Positions 19,509 to 28,329 of a stretch of DNA of 64,000 nt are shown in pieces. The notes below the pieces were generated by a model, which ran no database searches, had not been told where the DNA came from, and saw nothing but the letters and a program-made list of their open reading frames with translations. Each line of letters begins with the position of its first letter. Positions within the stretch are counted from its first letter, which is position 1. The stretch is from Haloplanus sp. HW8-1 (GTDB taxonomy: Archaea; Halobacteriota; Halobacteria; Halobacteriales; Haloferacaceae), in contig NZ_CP098518.1 of the NCBI RefSeq assembly GCF_023703795.1, positions 3,038,001 to 3,102,000 of the forward strand, read 5' to 3'. A program made the position numbers and the translations under genes.

Positions 19509-20891
19509 ATGCTCAGCAGGCAGTACCTCCGGGAGAATCCGGACGTGGTGCGTCGAACGCTGGAGGACCGGGGGATGGCCGACGACGTGGATCTCGACCG
19601 ACTGCTTGAGATCGACGAGGAGTGGCGGTCGCTCAAAAGCGAGGGTGACGACCTGCGACACGAGCGCAACCAGGTGAGCGATCGGATCGGCCGTCTGAAA
19701 GCCGAGGGCGAGGATGCGGAGGCCGCGGACGCCATCGAGCGCTCCCAGGAACTCAAGGAGCGACTGGAGGAGATCGAGTCCAGAGCCGACGACCTCGAAG
19801 CCCAGTTGGAGGCGGGGCTGATGGAGATTCCGAACGTCCCTCACGAGGACGTGCCCGTCGGGGCGGACGAGAGCGACAACGTCGAGGACCGGCGCCACGG
19901 CTTCGACGACCTGCGGGACCTGCCCGACGGGATCACGCCCCACTACGACCTCGGCGAGGACTTGGACATCATCGACGAGGCCCGCGGTGCCAAGACCACG
20001 GGTGCTGGCTTCTACTTCCTCAAAGGCGACGGCGCTCGCCTCGAACACGCCCTGATCCAGTTCATGCTGGACGTCCATCGCGAACAGGACTACGTCGACC
20101 TGTTCCCGCCGGTTCCCGTGAACTCGGCGTCGATGGAGGGGACCGGCCAGTTGCCCAAGTTCGCCGAGGACGCCTACCGTATCGGCGGGGCGGAGACCGA
20201 CGAGTACGACGACGACGACCTCTGGCTCTGTCCCACCGCGGAGGTCCCCGTCACCAACATGTACGCCGACGACATCCTCCTGCGGGATGATCTCCCGTTG
20301 AAACACCAGGCCTACACCCCGAACTTCCGGCGAGAGGCGGGCGAACACGGCACCGAGACCCGCGGGATCGTCCGCGTCCACCAGTTCAACAAGGTGGAAC
20401 TCGTCAATTTCGTCGAACCGTCGGAGAGTTACGACCGCCTGGAGGGACTGCTCGACGAGTCCGAGGAGGTCCTGCGGCGTCTCGGCCTCCCCTACCGCAT
20501 CCTGACGCTCTGTACCGGCGACCTGACCTTCGCCTCGGCGAAGACCTACGACGTCGAGGTGTGGGCACCGGGTACCGACGCCGCCGACGGCCCCGAGCGT
20601 GGCGGTCGGTGGCTCGAAGTCTCCAGTGCTTCGAACTTCGAGGACTTCCAGGCCCGTCGGGCCGGCATCCGCTATCGTCCCGAGCGTCACGAATCGGCCG
20701 AGTATCTCCACACGCTCAACGCCTCGGGGACCGCCGTGGGTCGCGTCATGGTCGCCCTCCTTGAGTACTACCAGAACGAGGACGGGACCGTCACTGTCCC
20801 CGAACCGCTCCGTCCGTACATGGGGGGGCAGGAGGTCATCGAGGGCCACGAGAAGGTCGGTGAGAGCGCCGTCGGTGCGGGCGAGCGGTGA
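19509..20891 (+). CDS. serS: Seryl-tRNA synthetase
   Basis: 460 aa class II synthetase that charges tRNA-Ser and tRNA-Sec-like species with serine. Residues ~1-110 form the tRNA-binding antiparallel coiled coil (heptads through RLKAEGEDAEAADAIERSQELKERL, quoted by position 60-85). The catalytic core follows: motif 1 around FPPVPVN, motif 2 FRREAGEHGTETRGIVRVHQ read at ~280-299, and motif 3 G-T-A-V-G-R near 425. It is the bacterial-type SerRS used by haloarchaea, not the rare methanogen type. It starts at the ATG at 19509, shortly after a CCCGAGAAC leader. Confidence 0.97.
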   Translation: MLSRQYLRENPDVVRRTLEDRGMADDVDLDRLLEIDEEWRSLKSEGDDLRHERNQVSDRIGRLKAEGEDAEAADAIERSQELKERLEEIESRADDLEAQLEAGLMEIPNVPHEDVPVGADESDNVEDRRHGFDDLRDLPDGITPHYDLGEDLDIIDEARGAKTTGAGFYFLKGDGARLEHALIQFMLDVHREQDYVDLFPPVPVNSASMEGTGQLPKFAEDAYRIGGAETDEYDDDDLWLCPTAEVPVTNMYADDILLRDDLPLKHQAYTPNFRREAGEHGTETRGIVRVHQFNKVELVNFVEPSESYDRLEGLLDESEEVLRRLGLPYRILTLCTGDLTFASAKTYDVEVWAPGTDAADGPERGGRWLEVSSASNFEDFQARRAGIRYRPERHESAEYLHTLNASGTAVGRVMVALLEYYQNEDGTVTVPEPLRPYMGGQEVIEGHEKVGESAVGAGER

Positions 20892-20941
20892 GCGCATCCG
20901 AACCGGCGACGCGCCCCCGCTGATCGGCCACGGCGCCGTCC

Positions 20942-21268
20942 CTAGTCGGTGTACGTCGTCAGCGACTCGATCCGTCCGTCGACGACCCGGAAGGCATCGA
21001 CGAAGCCAAACAGGGCGTCGCCGTCGCGCGTCCGGAGGCGTCCCCGTGCGAACACCGACTCGTCGCCGCCACACACCTCGGCGAGGACGTGTTCAGTGTC
21101 GGTGCGCGGCCGGTCGTCGCGCATGAACGCCACGAACCCGTCCCGGCCCTCGAGCGTCCGGTCGGGGCGCCGGTGGACGAACTCCGGGGCGAGGAGGGCC
21201 GCCAGTCGCTCGTAGTCGCCGCGGTCGATGGCGTCGTAATACTCCCGTACGACGTCGCGCCGGTCCAT
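20942..21268 (-). CDS. NTF2-like / SnoaL-family protein
   Basis: 108 aa, the usual length of a single NTF2-like cone-shaped domain. It begins with a helix (VVREYYDAIDRGDYERLAALLA) typical of SnoaL-like proteins and ends in a beta strand GRIESLTTYTD. Members are small ligand-binding proteins or isomerases. No catalytic dyad stands out and the neighbours give no pathway. Convergent with serS. Confidence 0.8.
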   Translation of the reverse strand: MDRRDVVREYYDAIDRGDYERLAALLAPEFVHRRPDRTLEGRDGFVAFMRDDRPRTDTEHVLAEVCGGDESVFARGRLRTRDGDALFGFVDAFRVVDGRIESLTTYTD

Positions 21269-21351
21269 GCACCCCCTTTCAGCGGGCGGCGGGATGAACC
21301 GTTCGGCCGGACGACCGCGGGCTTTTACTCGCCGGCCGTCTGGATCGGCCT

Positions 21352-21840
21352 GTGGACCTGCACGCGCGCTACGCGGGCGACGACGATCCCCAGAAGTGTA
21401 CGGCCCGCAAACTCGCGCGGTTCGACCTGGTGGACCTGCACCGCTCGGACCGGGAAACGCCGTACGGAGTGGTGCTCAACCCACACGCTGAGCGGGCGCT
21501 CTCGCCCGCCGACGCGACCGACACCCTCGTCGCCCTCGACTGCTCGTGGGAGTCGGCCGGCGAGGCGCGCTTCTCGCTGCCGGGCGAACACCGCGCGCTC
21601 CCCTACCTCGTCGCCGCCAACCCCGTCAACTTCGGCCGGCCGATGCAGTTGACCACGGTCGAGGCGCTGGCGGCGGCGCTGATCGTCCTCGGCGACCGCC
21701 CCCACGCCGAGCGACTGCTCGCGAAGTTCACGTGGGGCGAGACGTTCCTCGAACTCAACGACGAACCCCTTCGGCGGTACGCCGACTGCGCGGACTCCGA
21801 GGCGGTCGTCGCAGTCCAGTCGGAGTATCTGGACCGGTAG
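21352..21840 (+). CDS. tsr3: rRNA acp-transferase Tsr3 (DUF367)
   Basis: 162 aa. Motifs [10 protein letters not shown], the L-D-C-S-W core and [12 protein letters not shown] are diagnostic of Tsr3, which transfers the 3-amino-3-carboxypropyl group of S-adenosylmethionine to a pseudouridine-derived base in small-subunit rRNA. The start is a GTG at 21352. A TATA-like TTTTA at 21323-21327 sits 25-29 nt upstream, which fits a leaderless mRNA starting at this GTG. It lies near the Nog1-type GTPase, another ribosome-assembly factor. Confidence 0.92.
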   Translation: MDLHARYAGDDDPQKCTARKLARFDLVDLHRSDRETPYGVVLNPHAERALSPADATDTLVALDCSWESAGEARFSLPGEHRALPYLVAANPVNFGRPMQLTTVEALAAALIVLGDRPHAERLLAKFTWGETFLELNDEPLRRYADCADSEAVVAVQSEYLDR

Positions 21841-21891
21841 CGGCGCCGACCGTGGCGTAGATTGATATGCGTCGGCTCGGAAGGCGACCGC

Positions 21892-22365
21892 ATGCGATCC
21901 CGACGATTGGTCCCCGTCGCGCTCGCGGCCGCCGGACTGGCGGCCATCGTGATCGGCGTCTATCAGGGGTTGATCCACGTCGCACCGGGGTACGAAGGAA
22001 CGATCATGAGCGGGTGGGACGGCGACCTGAACCACGAAGAGCGTCTGCTCGTCCGACTCGGTCTCGTCGCCGTCGGTGGCACGGTCACCGCCCTTCGGTG
22101 GCGACGCCTCGCCGTCGTCCCCGTGGTGGCGGGCGGCGTCGTCGCGTTCTACGCGCTCCGGGCCATCGTCCACTACGCGCTGGACCCCGGCCTGTACGCG
22201 GAGGTCGAAACGTACGGTGGCCACTCCACCCGGTTCGTCCTCGGCGCCGAACCGTTCCTGCTGGTCGCCGGTGCGGTGCTGCTCGCCGCCGCCGGCGTCC
22301 GCGCGTGGACGGCCCGCCCGTCCGGCTTCGCGGACACCGATTCCGCCCCGTCGTCGGCGACGTAG
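21892..22365 (+). CDS. Membrane protein of unknown function
   Basis: 157 aa with four hydrophobic segments at about residues 7-30, 55-68 (weak), 72-96 and 118-138. The N-terminus is Arg-rich. No family recognised. A TATA-like ATTGATATG at 21861-21869 stands about 26 nt ahead of the ATG, supporting this start and a leaderless transcript. It lies in the same direction as tsr3 and the GTPase gene that follows. Confidence 0.65.
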   Translation: MRSRRLVPVALAAAGLAAIVIGVYQGLIHVAPGYEGTIMSGWDGDLNHEERLLVRLGLVAVGGTVTALRWRRLAVVPVVAGGVVAFYALRAIVHYALDPGLYAEVETYGGHSTRFVLGAEPFLLVAGAVLLAAAGVRAWTARPSGFADTDSAPSSAT

Positions 22366-22433
22366 TCCGGACCCGGCGGTCTCGGCGGGCACGAACGGAC
22401 GCCCTTTTATCCGCGCGTGTCGAAGGGCCGACA

Positions 22434-23438
22434 ATGATTTTCGAAGGCCTGCCGACCACGCCCCGGTCGGAGGAACTCGTGGACAAAGCCTTCTCGCGGG
22501 CCGCCCGCTCCGGGCGAGCGAAGTCGGGGCTGGAGGCCCAGCAGTCGATGCTGCAGACGGCGGGCAACATCCTCTCGGACAACTTGGAGAACGTGGTGAC
22601 CGAGTGGCCGGATTTCGGCGTCGTCGACCCCTTCTACAGGGAGCTCGCGGACGCGGTGTTGCGGCGCGAAATGGACTCGCGGACCGGCGACGACGGCGCC
22701 GAACAGGTGGGGCTCGACGCCCTCCGCGCCAGCCTCTCGGAGGTGACGTGGGCGAGCCGCCAGGTCGAGGAGATCCAGCGAGAGTACAACGCGAAACTCC
22801 GCAAGACCGACCCCGAGACGGCCCGGAAACACCGCAAGCAGGCGTTCGCTCGCATGGCCGACGTGGTCGAGGAGGTAGCCGAGGATCTCCGGCGCGTCGG
22901 CGACGCGCGGAACGCACTCCGTGACCTACCCGACATCCGCCCGGACGAACCGACGATCGTCGTCGCCGGCTACCCCAACGTCGGCAAGTCGTCGTTCGTG
23001 AACGCGATCACCCGCGCCGACAACGAGATCGCGCGTTACCCGTTCACGACCCGGGGCATCCAGATCGGACACTTCGAGCGGGGCCACATCCGCTATCAGA
23101 TCATCGACACCCCCGGTCTTCTGGACCGCCCCGAGGCGGAGCGCAACGACATCGAGGGCCAGGCGGTGAGCGCGCTGGCCCACCTCGCCGACGCCGTGCT
23201 GTTCGTCGTCGACGCCAGCGAGGCGTGTGGCTACCCCCTCGACGCACAGCTCGCGCTCCGGGACGCGGTCGTCGACCGGTTCGACGCGCCCGTCCTCACG
23301 ATCTGTAACAAGAGCGACCGGTCGCGGAACGTCGAGGCCGACGCCTACATGAGCGTCAGCGAGGGCGAGAACGTCGACGCGGTGCTCGACCTGGCCGTCG
23401 AGACGGTCGACTGGGAACCGGATCTCCCCTCCCGCTAG
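22434..23438 (+). CDS. Nog1-type ribosome-assembly GTPase
   Basis: 334 aa. The helical N-terminal domain (~1-160) typical of Nog1 precedes an OBG-family G domain: G1 G-Y-P-N-V-G-K-S-S, switch region YPFTTRGIQIG, G3 D-T-P-G-L-L-D-R-P and G4 N-K-S-D. Nog1 acts in late assembly of the large ribosomal subunit. A TATA-like CTTTTAT at 22404-22410 lies 24-30 nt upstream of the ATG, so the transcript is probably leaderless. The stop overlaps the convergent SIMPL gene by the 4 bases CTAG. Confidence 0.93.
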   Translation: MIFEGLPTTPRSEELVDKAFSRAARSGRAKSGLEAQQSMLQTAGNILSDNLENVVTEWPDFGVVDPFYRELADAVLRREMDSRTGDDGAEQVGLDALRASLSEVTWASRQVEEIQREYNAKLRKTDPETARKHRKQAFARMADVVEEVAEDLRRVGDARNALRDLPDIRPDEPTIVVAGYPNVGKSSFVNAITRADNEIARYPFTTRGIQIGHFERGHIRYQIIDTPGLLDRPEAERNDIEGQAVSALAHLADAVLFVVDASEACGYPLDAQLALRDAVVDRFDAPVLTICNKSDRSRNVEADAYMSVSEGENVDAVLDLAVETVDWEPDLPSR

Positions 23439-24073
23439 GCGGCCGCGTAGGTCACGTCGACGGTGGCGGTCACCGTCACGGGAGCGGGCTGGAAGACCGT
23501 CTCCGCCCCGGTAACGTCCTCGAACCGGGCGACGGGGAACACCTCGAACTCGGTGCCGGCAGCCGCGTGGCTCACGCCCGTCACCGACAGGTCCGCCGCC
23601 GCGATGCCGTCGGCGGCGCCACGCGCGGCGGTCATCGCGCGATCGAGTGCCGTCGCCCGGAGTTCGGCCCGGAGTGCGTCGCTCGGCGTGAACCGGACGC
23701 CGTCGACGGTCTCACCCGCGCGTCCGGGTTCGGCCTCGACGGCGAGCGAGTGAGCCCCGCGGTGGCCGCGCAGTCGTCGTTCACCGTCGTCGAAGTCGTA
23801 GATGGGGGCGATACCGAACCCCGCCGTCGTCACGTTCGCTTCGGAAACGCCCGCATCGGCGACCCCCGTCCGAATCCGGCAAACGTTCCGTGCCACGCCC
23901 GCTCTGGCCGCGGTCACTTCGACGCCGAGACTCACGACCGTCAGGTCCGCCTCGGCGTTCGCGGTGCCGGTCGCCGATACCGAGATGGTCGATCGGTCAC
24001 TGGTGCCCGCCTCGGCTCCCGTCTGGAGGGGACCGACACAGCCGGCGAGGAGGACGGCGTACCGTCGTCTCGT
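23435..24073 (-). CDS. SIMPL (DUF541) domain lipoprotein, start codon unclear
   Basis: A SIMPL/DUF541 domain runs from ISVSATGTANAEADLTVVSLG to the C-terminus, with the usual long alternation of beta strands and an Ala-rich helix (LDRAMTAARGAADGIA). The first available GTG, at 23935, would remove the first strand of the domain. Upstream in the same open frame lies R-R-R-Y-A-V-L-L-A-G-C, a twin-Arg plus lipobox pattern of a secreted, lipid-anchored protein. However, no ATG, GTG or TTG occurs between that segment and the upstream stop (24110-24112). The coordinates given run to the ACG at 24073. Extracellular location is inferred; function unknown. Confidence 0.6.
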   Translation of the reverse strand, partial: TRRRYAVLLAGCVGPLQTGAEAGTSDRSTISVSATGTANAEADLTVVSLGVEVTAARAGVARNVCRIRTGVADAGVSEANVTTAGFGIAPIYDFDDGERRLRGHRGAHSLAVEAEPGRAGETVDGVRFTPSDALRAELRATALDRAMTAARGAADGIAAADLSVTGVSHAAAGTEFEVFPVARFEDVTGAETVFQPAPVTVTATVDVTYAAA

Positions 24074-24136
24074 GGGTTCACACGGCGGCGAGCTACGAAA
24101 GCTAGCTCGCTACGAGACACTCCGCTCCACGGCCGA

Positions 24137-25549
24137 TCAGACCGCGACGGGTGTCGTCCGTGTGGACCGGCGCGCCGTGTGGCGCGGGGCAGCCGTCGGC
24201 GCGACTCGTCCCGCCGCCGTCCGGTCCTCGTTCGTCGCCGAGCGTGCCCGCTGGACGACGACGTATCGCACCTCGACAGTGACGGGTCGGTTCGCCCTGA
24301 AGGGTGTGCTGGTGATGGGTCCGAGGCGCTCGGCGAGGCGCCCGGCGAGTGCCGGCGTGTCGCTCCCCGGCGGGTGGCCGACGACGACGGTTACCTGCTC
24401 CGGACGGGTGAAGGGGAACGTCTCCTCGTATCGGACCGTGATCGAGATGCGTTCGAGGCGCTCGTAGTCGTCGAGGGTGGCGCCGACGGCGGCCCGGGTG
24501 TCCTCCTCGAAGGCCGCGGTCCGGTAGGTGCTGTACGTCACACCCGCGAGCAGCGTCGAGAGGACGAGCAATGCGGCTCCGAGCGCGGCGATGCGTTTCA
24601 GCGTCGCCACGCGCGCTTCCTCGTCCCGGAGCCACCCCCTGGGACGGTAGCCGGTCGCCCACAGGACCGCGAGCGCCGCGAAGTTGATCGAGAGGAAGTT
24701 GACGAGGACGAGGACGAGGGCTCCCGAGACGGTACGGGGCGAGCCCCACGCGAGCCCGATGCCGACGACGGCCGTCGGCGGGACGAGCGCGGCGGCGATC
24801 ATGACGCCGACCAGGGCGGTCGAGACGCCGGTCGAGAGGGACAGCGCCCCCGCGGCGCCCGCCCCGAGGGCGATGACCAGCGACAGCACGTCGGGGACGA
24901 GTCGTTCGCGCACCTCGTCGATGGCGAACACGTCGGCCGTCTCCAGCGGGACGATGTGGCCGGTCCGCAACAGACCAGCGAATATCGTGGCGGCGACGAC
25001 GGCCAGAACCCCTCCGACCACCTGCTGTTTCACGCCCCGCACGAGCAACTCGCGGTCGTCGACGACGGATCCCGTACTCGTGGCCATCGCCGGCCCGATC
25101 AGCGGGGCGATGACCATCGATCCGACGACGACGGCCGCGGAGTCGAGCAGCAGGCCGGCGGTGGCGACGACCGAACTCACGACCGTCATGATCGTGAACG
25201 TCCGCCAACTGGGCGCCAGCGAGCGCGCCCGCGCGGCGAGTTCCTCGCGGGCGATCCGGTCACCGTTCTCCTCGCCCTCCTCGTAGCGATCGACCAGGTC
25301 GTCGAACCGCCGGGAGATAACCGTCTCGGCGTTCAGAACGACCGTGTAGGCCTCTCGGTCCAGCCCCGCCTCGTGGAGGCTTTCGAGGACGGGTTCGACC
25401 GCCGCTTGCGGGAGCGGGAAGGTGACCGAGGCGGTGTACTCGCGGTTGCTCGTCTCTTCGGCGACGACGTAGTCGATCCCCTCCTCGTCGAGGGTCCGCA
25501 GGATGGCGTCGCGTTTCCCCGGCGGGACCATGACTTGGACGAGTCGCAC
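24137..25549 (-). CDS. DUF389 (TIGR00341-type) membrane protein
   Basis: 470 aa from a GTG giving MRLVQVMVPPGKRD, the usual beginning of this family; an ATG 27 bases earlier is possible. Residues 1-90 form a soluble ACT-like domain. A block of about eight membrane helices follows (~130-360), containing G-S-M-V-I-A-P-L-I-G-P and A-L-V-P-P-T-A-V-V-G-I-G, the two hallmark motifs. A soluble C-terminal domain (~365-450) ends the protein. The family is widespread and of unproven transport function. Same strand as the SIMPL gene, 64 bp upstream of it. Confidence 0.88.
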   Translation of the reverse strand: MRLVQVMVPPGKRDAILRTLDEEGIDYVVAEETSNREYTASVTFPLPQAAVEPVLESLHEAGLDREAYTVVLNAETVISRRFDDLVDRYEEGEENGDRIAREELAARARSLAPSWRTFTIMTVVSSVVATAGLLLDSAAVVVGSMVIAPLIGPAMATSTGSVVDDRELLVRGVKQQVVGGVLAVVAATIFAGLLRTGHIVPLETADVFAIDEVRERLVPDVLSLVIALGAGAAGALSLSTGVSTALVGVMIAAALVPPTAVVGIGLAWGSPRTVSGALVLVLVNFLSINFAALAVLWATGYRPRGWLRDEEARVATLKRIAALGAALLVLSTLLAGVTYSTYRTAAFEEDTRAAVGATLDDYERLERISITVRYEETFPFTRPEQVTVVVGHPPGSDTPALAGRLAERLGPITSTPFRANRPVTVEVRYVVVQRARSATNEDRTAAGRVAPTAAPRHTARRSTRTTPVAV

Positions 25550-25613
25550 GGTGGGACATCCATCTCCCGGCGGCATATAGCCTGCCGTCGTCTCGGTCCG
25601 CCGTCGCCGGTCG

Positions 25614-26318
25614 TCACTCCCGTTTCAGCCGTTCCAGCAGCGGCATCTCGGCGAGTCGCTCGTCGCTCAGGGCGTCCCACCGGATTCCGGACGGCTTCGT
25701 CGTCGCACCCGTTCGGACGGTTCGGTCAGGCGTCACGACCAGATCCATCGGGACGTCGTGGGATGCCGGCGGCGGGACGTCGCCGACGACCTGACGCTCG
25801 TGGACCGTCGTCACTGTCGTCGTTTCCCCGTCCACAAGGTCGAACCCTCGGAGAACGGCGAACTCCAGGTCGCTGAACCCCTCGCCTTTGCCGACGCGGG
25901 CCCCGTCACGGTTCACGGCGACGCTCCCGCTGACGATCAGGTCGATCCGTTCCATCTTCGCGGGACCGACCGGCGTGCCGTACTCGTCGATGCCGGAGAC
26001 GGTGGTCGCGGCGTCGTAGTCGTCGACGGCGTCCGGATCGAGGCGGCGGAACGCCCGTTCGTCGCGCAACCGCGGGACGGCGACGTACACCGTCTTGCCG
26101 GCCCGGAGCGCCGCCCGCCGAACCGGGAGCTGTGGGGCGTCGGGGTTGGCCTTGACCGTCGCGGCCGCCTGCCACTCGGCCGTCCCGGCGAGTCGCTCGG
26201 CCGCCCCGTCCGCGCCCGCGAAGTTGGGGATGCGGCCGTGGGGCGGGAACGGGAACCGTGCCGCGCCGGAGTCCTCCAGGTCGTCCCAGACGCGCTCGCG
26301 GAGGCGATCCTTGTCCAT
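25614..26318 (-). CDS. 5-formyltetrahydrofolate cyclo-ligase family protein
   Basis: 234 aa. The ATP/folate-binding motif appears as V-G-K-G-E-G-F-S-D-L-E near residue 142, with RIPNFAGADGAAERL and AAATVKANPDAPQ in the N-terminal half. The enzyme makes 5,10-methenyl-THF from 5-formyl-THF using ATP. Haloarchaea use tetrahydrofolate as well as methanopterin-type carriers, so this role fits. Divergent from engB; the 81-bp gap holds the engB TATA element. Confidence 0.88.
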   Translation of the reverse strand: MDKDRLRERVWDDLEDSGAARFPFPPHGRIPNFAGADGAAERLAGTAEWQAAATVKANPDAPQLPVRRAALRAGKTVYVAVPRLRDERAFRRLDPDAVDDYDAATTVSGIDEYGTPVGPAKMERIDLIVSGSVAVNRDGARVGKGEGFSDLEFAVLRGFDLVDGETTTVTTVHERQVVGDVPPPASHDVPMDLVVTPDRTVRTGATTKPSGIRWDALSDERLAEMPLLERLKRE

Positions 26319-26399
26319 ACCCGATCACGACGCCGGAGACGCATACGTTCCGCGCCCCCGAGACGCCGAACTTAAACCCGTTAGCCGTCTACGCCGCCC

Positions 26400-27014
26400 A
26401 TGTTCGAGGACCGCCCGGACCGCGACGAGGTCGTCCTCGTCGGCCGGTCGAACGTCGGCAAGTCGACGCTGATGCGTGAGCTGACCGGCCACGACGTCTC
26501 CACGGGCCGCAAACCGGGGGTGACTCGCCAGCCCAACCACTTCGACTGGGCGTCGGAGAAGTTCATGTTCACCGACCTCCCCGGTTTCGGCTTCATGTCC
26601 GGCGTCCCCGAGGAACAACGCGAGCGGATCAAGACCGACGTGGTGCGGTACGTCGAGGAAAACGCCGAGGACGTCCTCGCCGGCGTCCTCGTCGTCGACG
26701 GCAAGAGCGTCGTCGACATCATCGACCGCCACAGCGGCGAGGGCGAGGTGCCCCACGACGTGGAACTGTTCCACTTCCTCCGGGACGTGGGGGTCCCGAC
26801 CGTCGTCGCGGTCAACAAGATGGACAAGGTCGACGACCGGGACGAGCGACTCGACGACCTCTGTGACCGCCTCGGCATCCTCCCGCCGTGGCAGCAGTGG
26901 CGGGACACGATTGCGCCGATCTGTGCGAAACGCGGCGATATCGACCCTCTGACAGACGCCCTCGAAACCCACTTTCACGAGGCGAAACGCGACGACTTGC
27001 TGAAGTTCCTCTGA
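26400..27014 (+). CDS. engB: EngB/YihA-type GTPase
   Basis: 204 aa. G1 G-R-S-N-V-G-K-S-T near residue 15, switch I P-G-V-T-R-Q-P, G3 D-L-P-G-F-G and G4 N-K-M-D. EngB helps assemble the large ribosomal subunit. A TATA-like CTTAAA at 26371-26376 is 24-29 nt before the ATG, pointing to a leaderless mRNA and supporting this start. Confidence 0.95.
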   Translation: MFEDRPDRDEVVLVGRSNVGKSTLMRELTGHDVSTGRKPGVTRQPNHFDWASEKFMFTDLPGFGFMSGVPEEQRERIKTDVVRYVEENAEDVLAGVLVVDGKSVVDIIDRHSGEGEVPHDVELFHFLRDVGVPTVVAVNKMDKVDDRDERLDDLCDRLGILPPWQQWRDTIAPICAKRGDIDPLTDALETHFHEAKRDDLLKFL

Positions 27015-27027
27015 GCGGCTGCCGGGA

Positions 27028-27966
27028 TCAGACGACGCGGTTCGTCGGCGACTCGTCCGCCGCGAGACGACGCAGGTTCTCCCGAACGATGGTCGCCACC
27101 CGCTCGTAATATTCGTCGTTGATCCCCGCGGCGTGTGGCGTGACGATCACCTCCTCGCGGTCCCAGAGCGACGAGTCCGCGGGGAGCGGTTCGGTCTCGA
27201 ACACGTCGAGACCGGCGCCGGCGACGGTTCCCGCGTCGAGGGCGTCGACGAGGGCCGCCTGGTCGACGACGGGGCCGCGGGCGACGTTGAGCAGGTAGGC
27301 GTCCTCGCGCATCGCGTCGAGTTCGGGCGCCGCGATCATGCCCTCGGTGTCGTCGGTCAGCGGCACCGCGAGTGCGACGAACCGCGCGTCCGCGATGGCC
27401 GTGTGGAGGTCCTCGGGGGGGACCACCTCCTCGACGCCGTCGACTGGCGTCGGCGTTCGCTTCACGCCGGTCACGTCCACCCCAAGTGCCGACGCCCGGG
27501 TGGCGATCCCTCTACCGAGCGTGCCGAGACCGACGACGCAGGCCGACTCCCGGCGCAGCGGGAAGGCTTCGTCCCACGCGGGCGTCCGCCAGTCGCCGCG
27601 CTCCTGGTTCGACCGGTGGACGTGCAGACGACGGGCGAAGGCGAGCATCATGCCGACCGCCGTCTCCCCGACGACGTCGCCGTGGATGCCGGTGCTGTTG
27701 GTGAGGCTGATCCCTCGCTCGGCCAGCGCGTCGAACGGGAACCGGTCCACGCCCGCCTGGATCGAGTGGATCCAGTCGAGGCCGGCGTCGAGGAACCGCT
27801 CCTCGTAGGCGAAGGTGACGAGGGCGTCACAGGCCGCGAGGTCGTCCCCGCCGCTCCCGACGACCCGGATCGACGGATCGGCGTCGGCGAGTGCGTCGCG
27901 GAACACCGTCGTGGGGAACACTTCCTCGACCGACTCGTGCACGCCGAGCGTCGACACTGACGACAT
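27028..27966 (-). CDS. D-2-hydroxyacid dehydrogenase
   Basis: 312 aa. NAD-binding fold with V-V-G-L-G-T-L-G-R-G near residue 143. The catalytic triad of the family is visible: Arg in N-V-A-R-G-P-V-V-D, Glu in F-E-T-E-P-L-P and His in V-T-P-H-A-A-G-I. It reduces 2-keto acids to D-2-hydroxyacids or the reverse; the substrate is not evident and it is not clearly SerA. The start MSSVSTLGV at 27966 is preferred to an upstream ATG adding nine residues. Convergent with engB. Confidence 0.9.
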   Translation of the reverse strand: MSSVSTLGVHESVEEVFPTTVFRDALADADPSIRVVGSGGDDLAACDALVTFAYEERFLDAGLDWIHSIQAGVDRFPFDALAERGISLTNSTGIHGDVVGETAVGMMLAFARRLHVHRSNQERGDWRTPAWDEAFPLRRESACVVGLGTLGRGIATRASALGVDVTGVKRTPTPVDGVEEVVPPEDLHTAIADARFVALAVPLTDDTEGMIAAPELDAMREDAYLLNVARGPVVDQAALVDALDAGTVAGAGLDVFETEPLPADSSLWDREEVIVTPHAAGINDEYYERVATIVRENLRRLAADESPTNRVV

Positions 27967-28329
27967 GGCGCCGGCTACCCAGTCCGGGAGCAAAAGCCTA
28001 TCTTCGAACCGCGACGGTGGCTCAGGGAGTGGGTGTCATCACACGGGGCTGAGTGGGGGTAACCGTCATCATCGCCACCGCCCCCATCTTGGATATCGCC
28101 GAGTAAAGAACTCACGGCCACCGGGCGGTCGGGTCACCCTGCCGATCGGTCGTCGCTCGCCCGCGCCGGCAGCGACGTGTCGCGTGACCGGCGGCGACGA
28201 CGGACACACCCGCGTTCACCGAGCTTTATCCGGATTGAATCCGGCTTAAGGCTGGTTCAAACCGCAGAAAATCCGGGTTTACGGCATCAGGGATTCAATA
28301 CCCCCTGGCCACAGTGTCCGAGCGCAACG
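27967..28329. other. Intergenic region with inverted repeat and probable promoter
   Basis: About 360 bases without a convincing gene. The right-hand 110 bases are AT-richer and contain the palindrome at 28230-28244, further ATCCGG-like copies (28268-28274), and TATA-like elements CTTTATCC (28224-28231) and GGTTTACGG (28275-28283) that could serve the secreted-protein gene at 28330. Confidence 0.5.
28230..28244. promoter_or_regulatory. Perfect palindrome CCGGATT-G-AATCCGG, possible operator
   Basis: A 7+1+7 perfect inverted repeat that overlaps the end of the TATA-like element CTTTATCC. A related AAATCCGGGTTT lies about 25 bases downstream. The position, about 86 nt before the start codon at 28330, would suit a repressor operator. 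The binding protein is unknown and the role is inferred. Confidence 0.4.

Noticed and set aside
17868-20891. A 1007-codon open frame running from inside the antiporter through the MBL gene into serS
   Set aside because: Only its last 460 codons, from the ATG at 19509, are SerRS. The rest is the antisense of two real genes, an effect of high GC.
18528-21074. An 848-codon reverse frame across serS
   Set aside because: Protein-like character begins only at 19421 with the MBL hydrolase; the upstream part is antisense to serS.
23567-25876. A 769-codon forward frame over the SIMPL and DUF389 genes
   Set aside because: Composition is Arg/Gly/Asp-rich with no motif, and both genes on the other strand have clear families.
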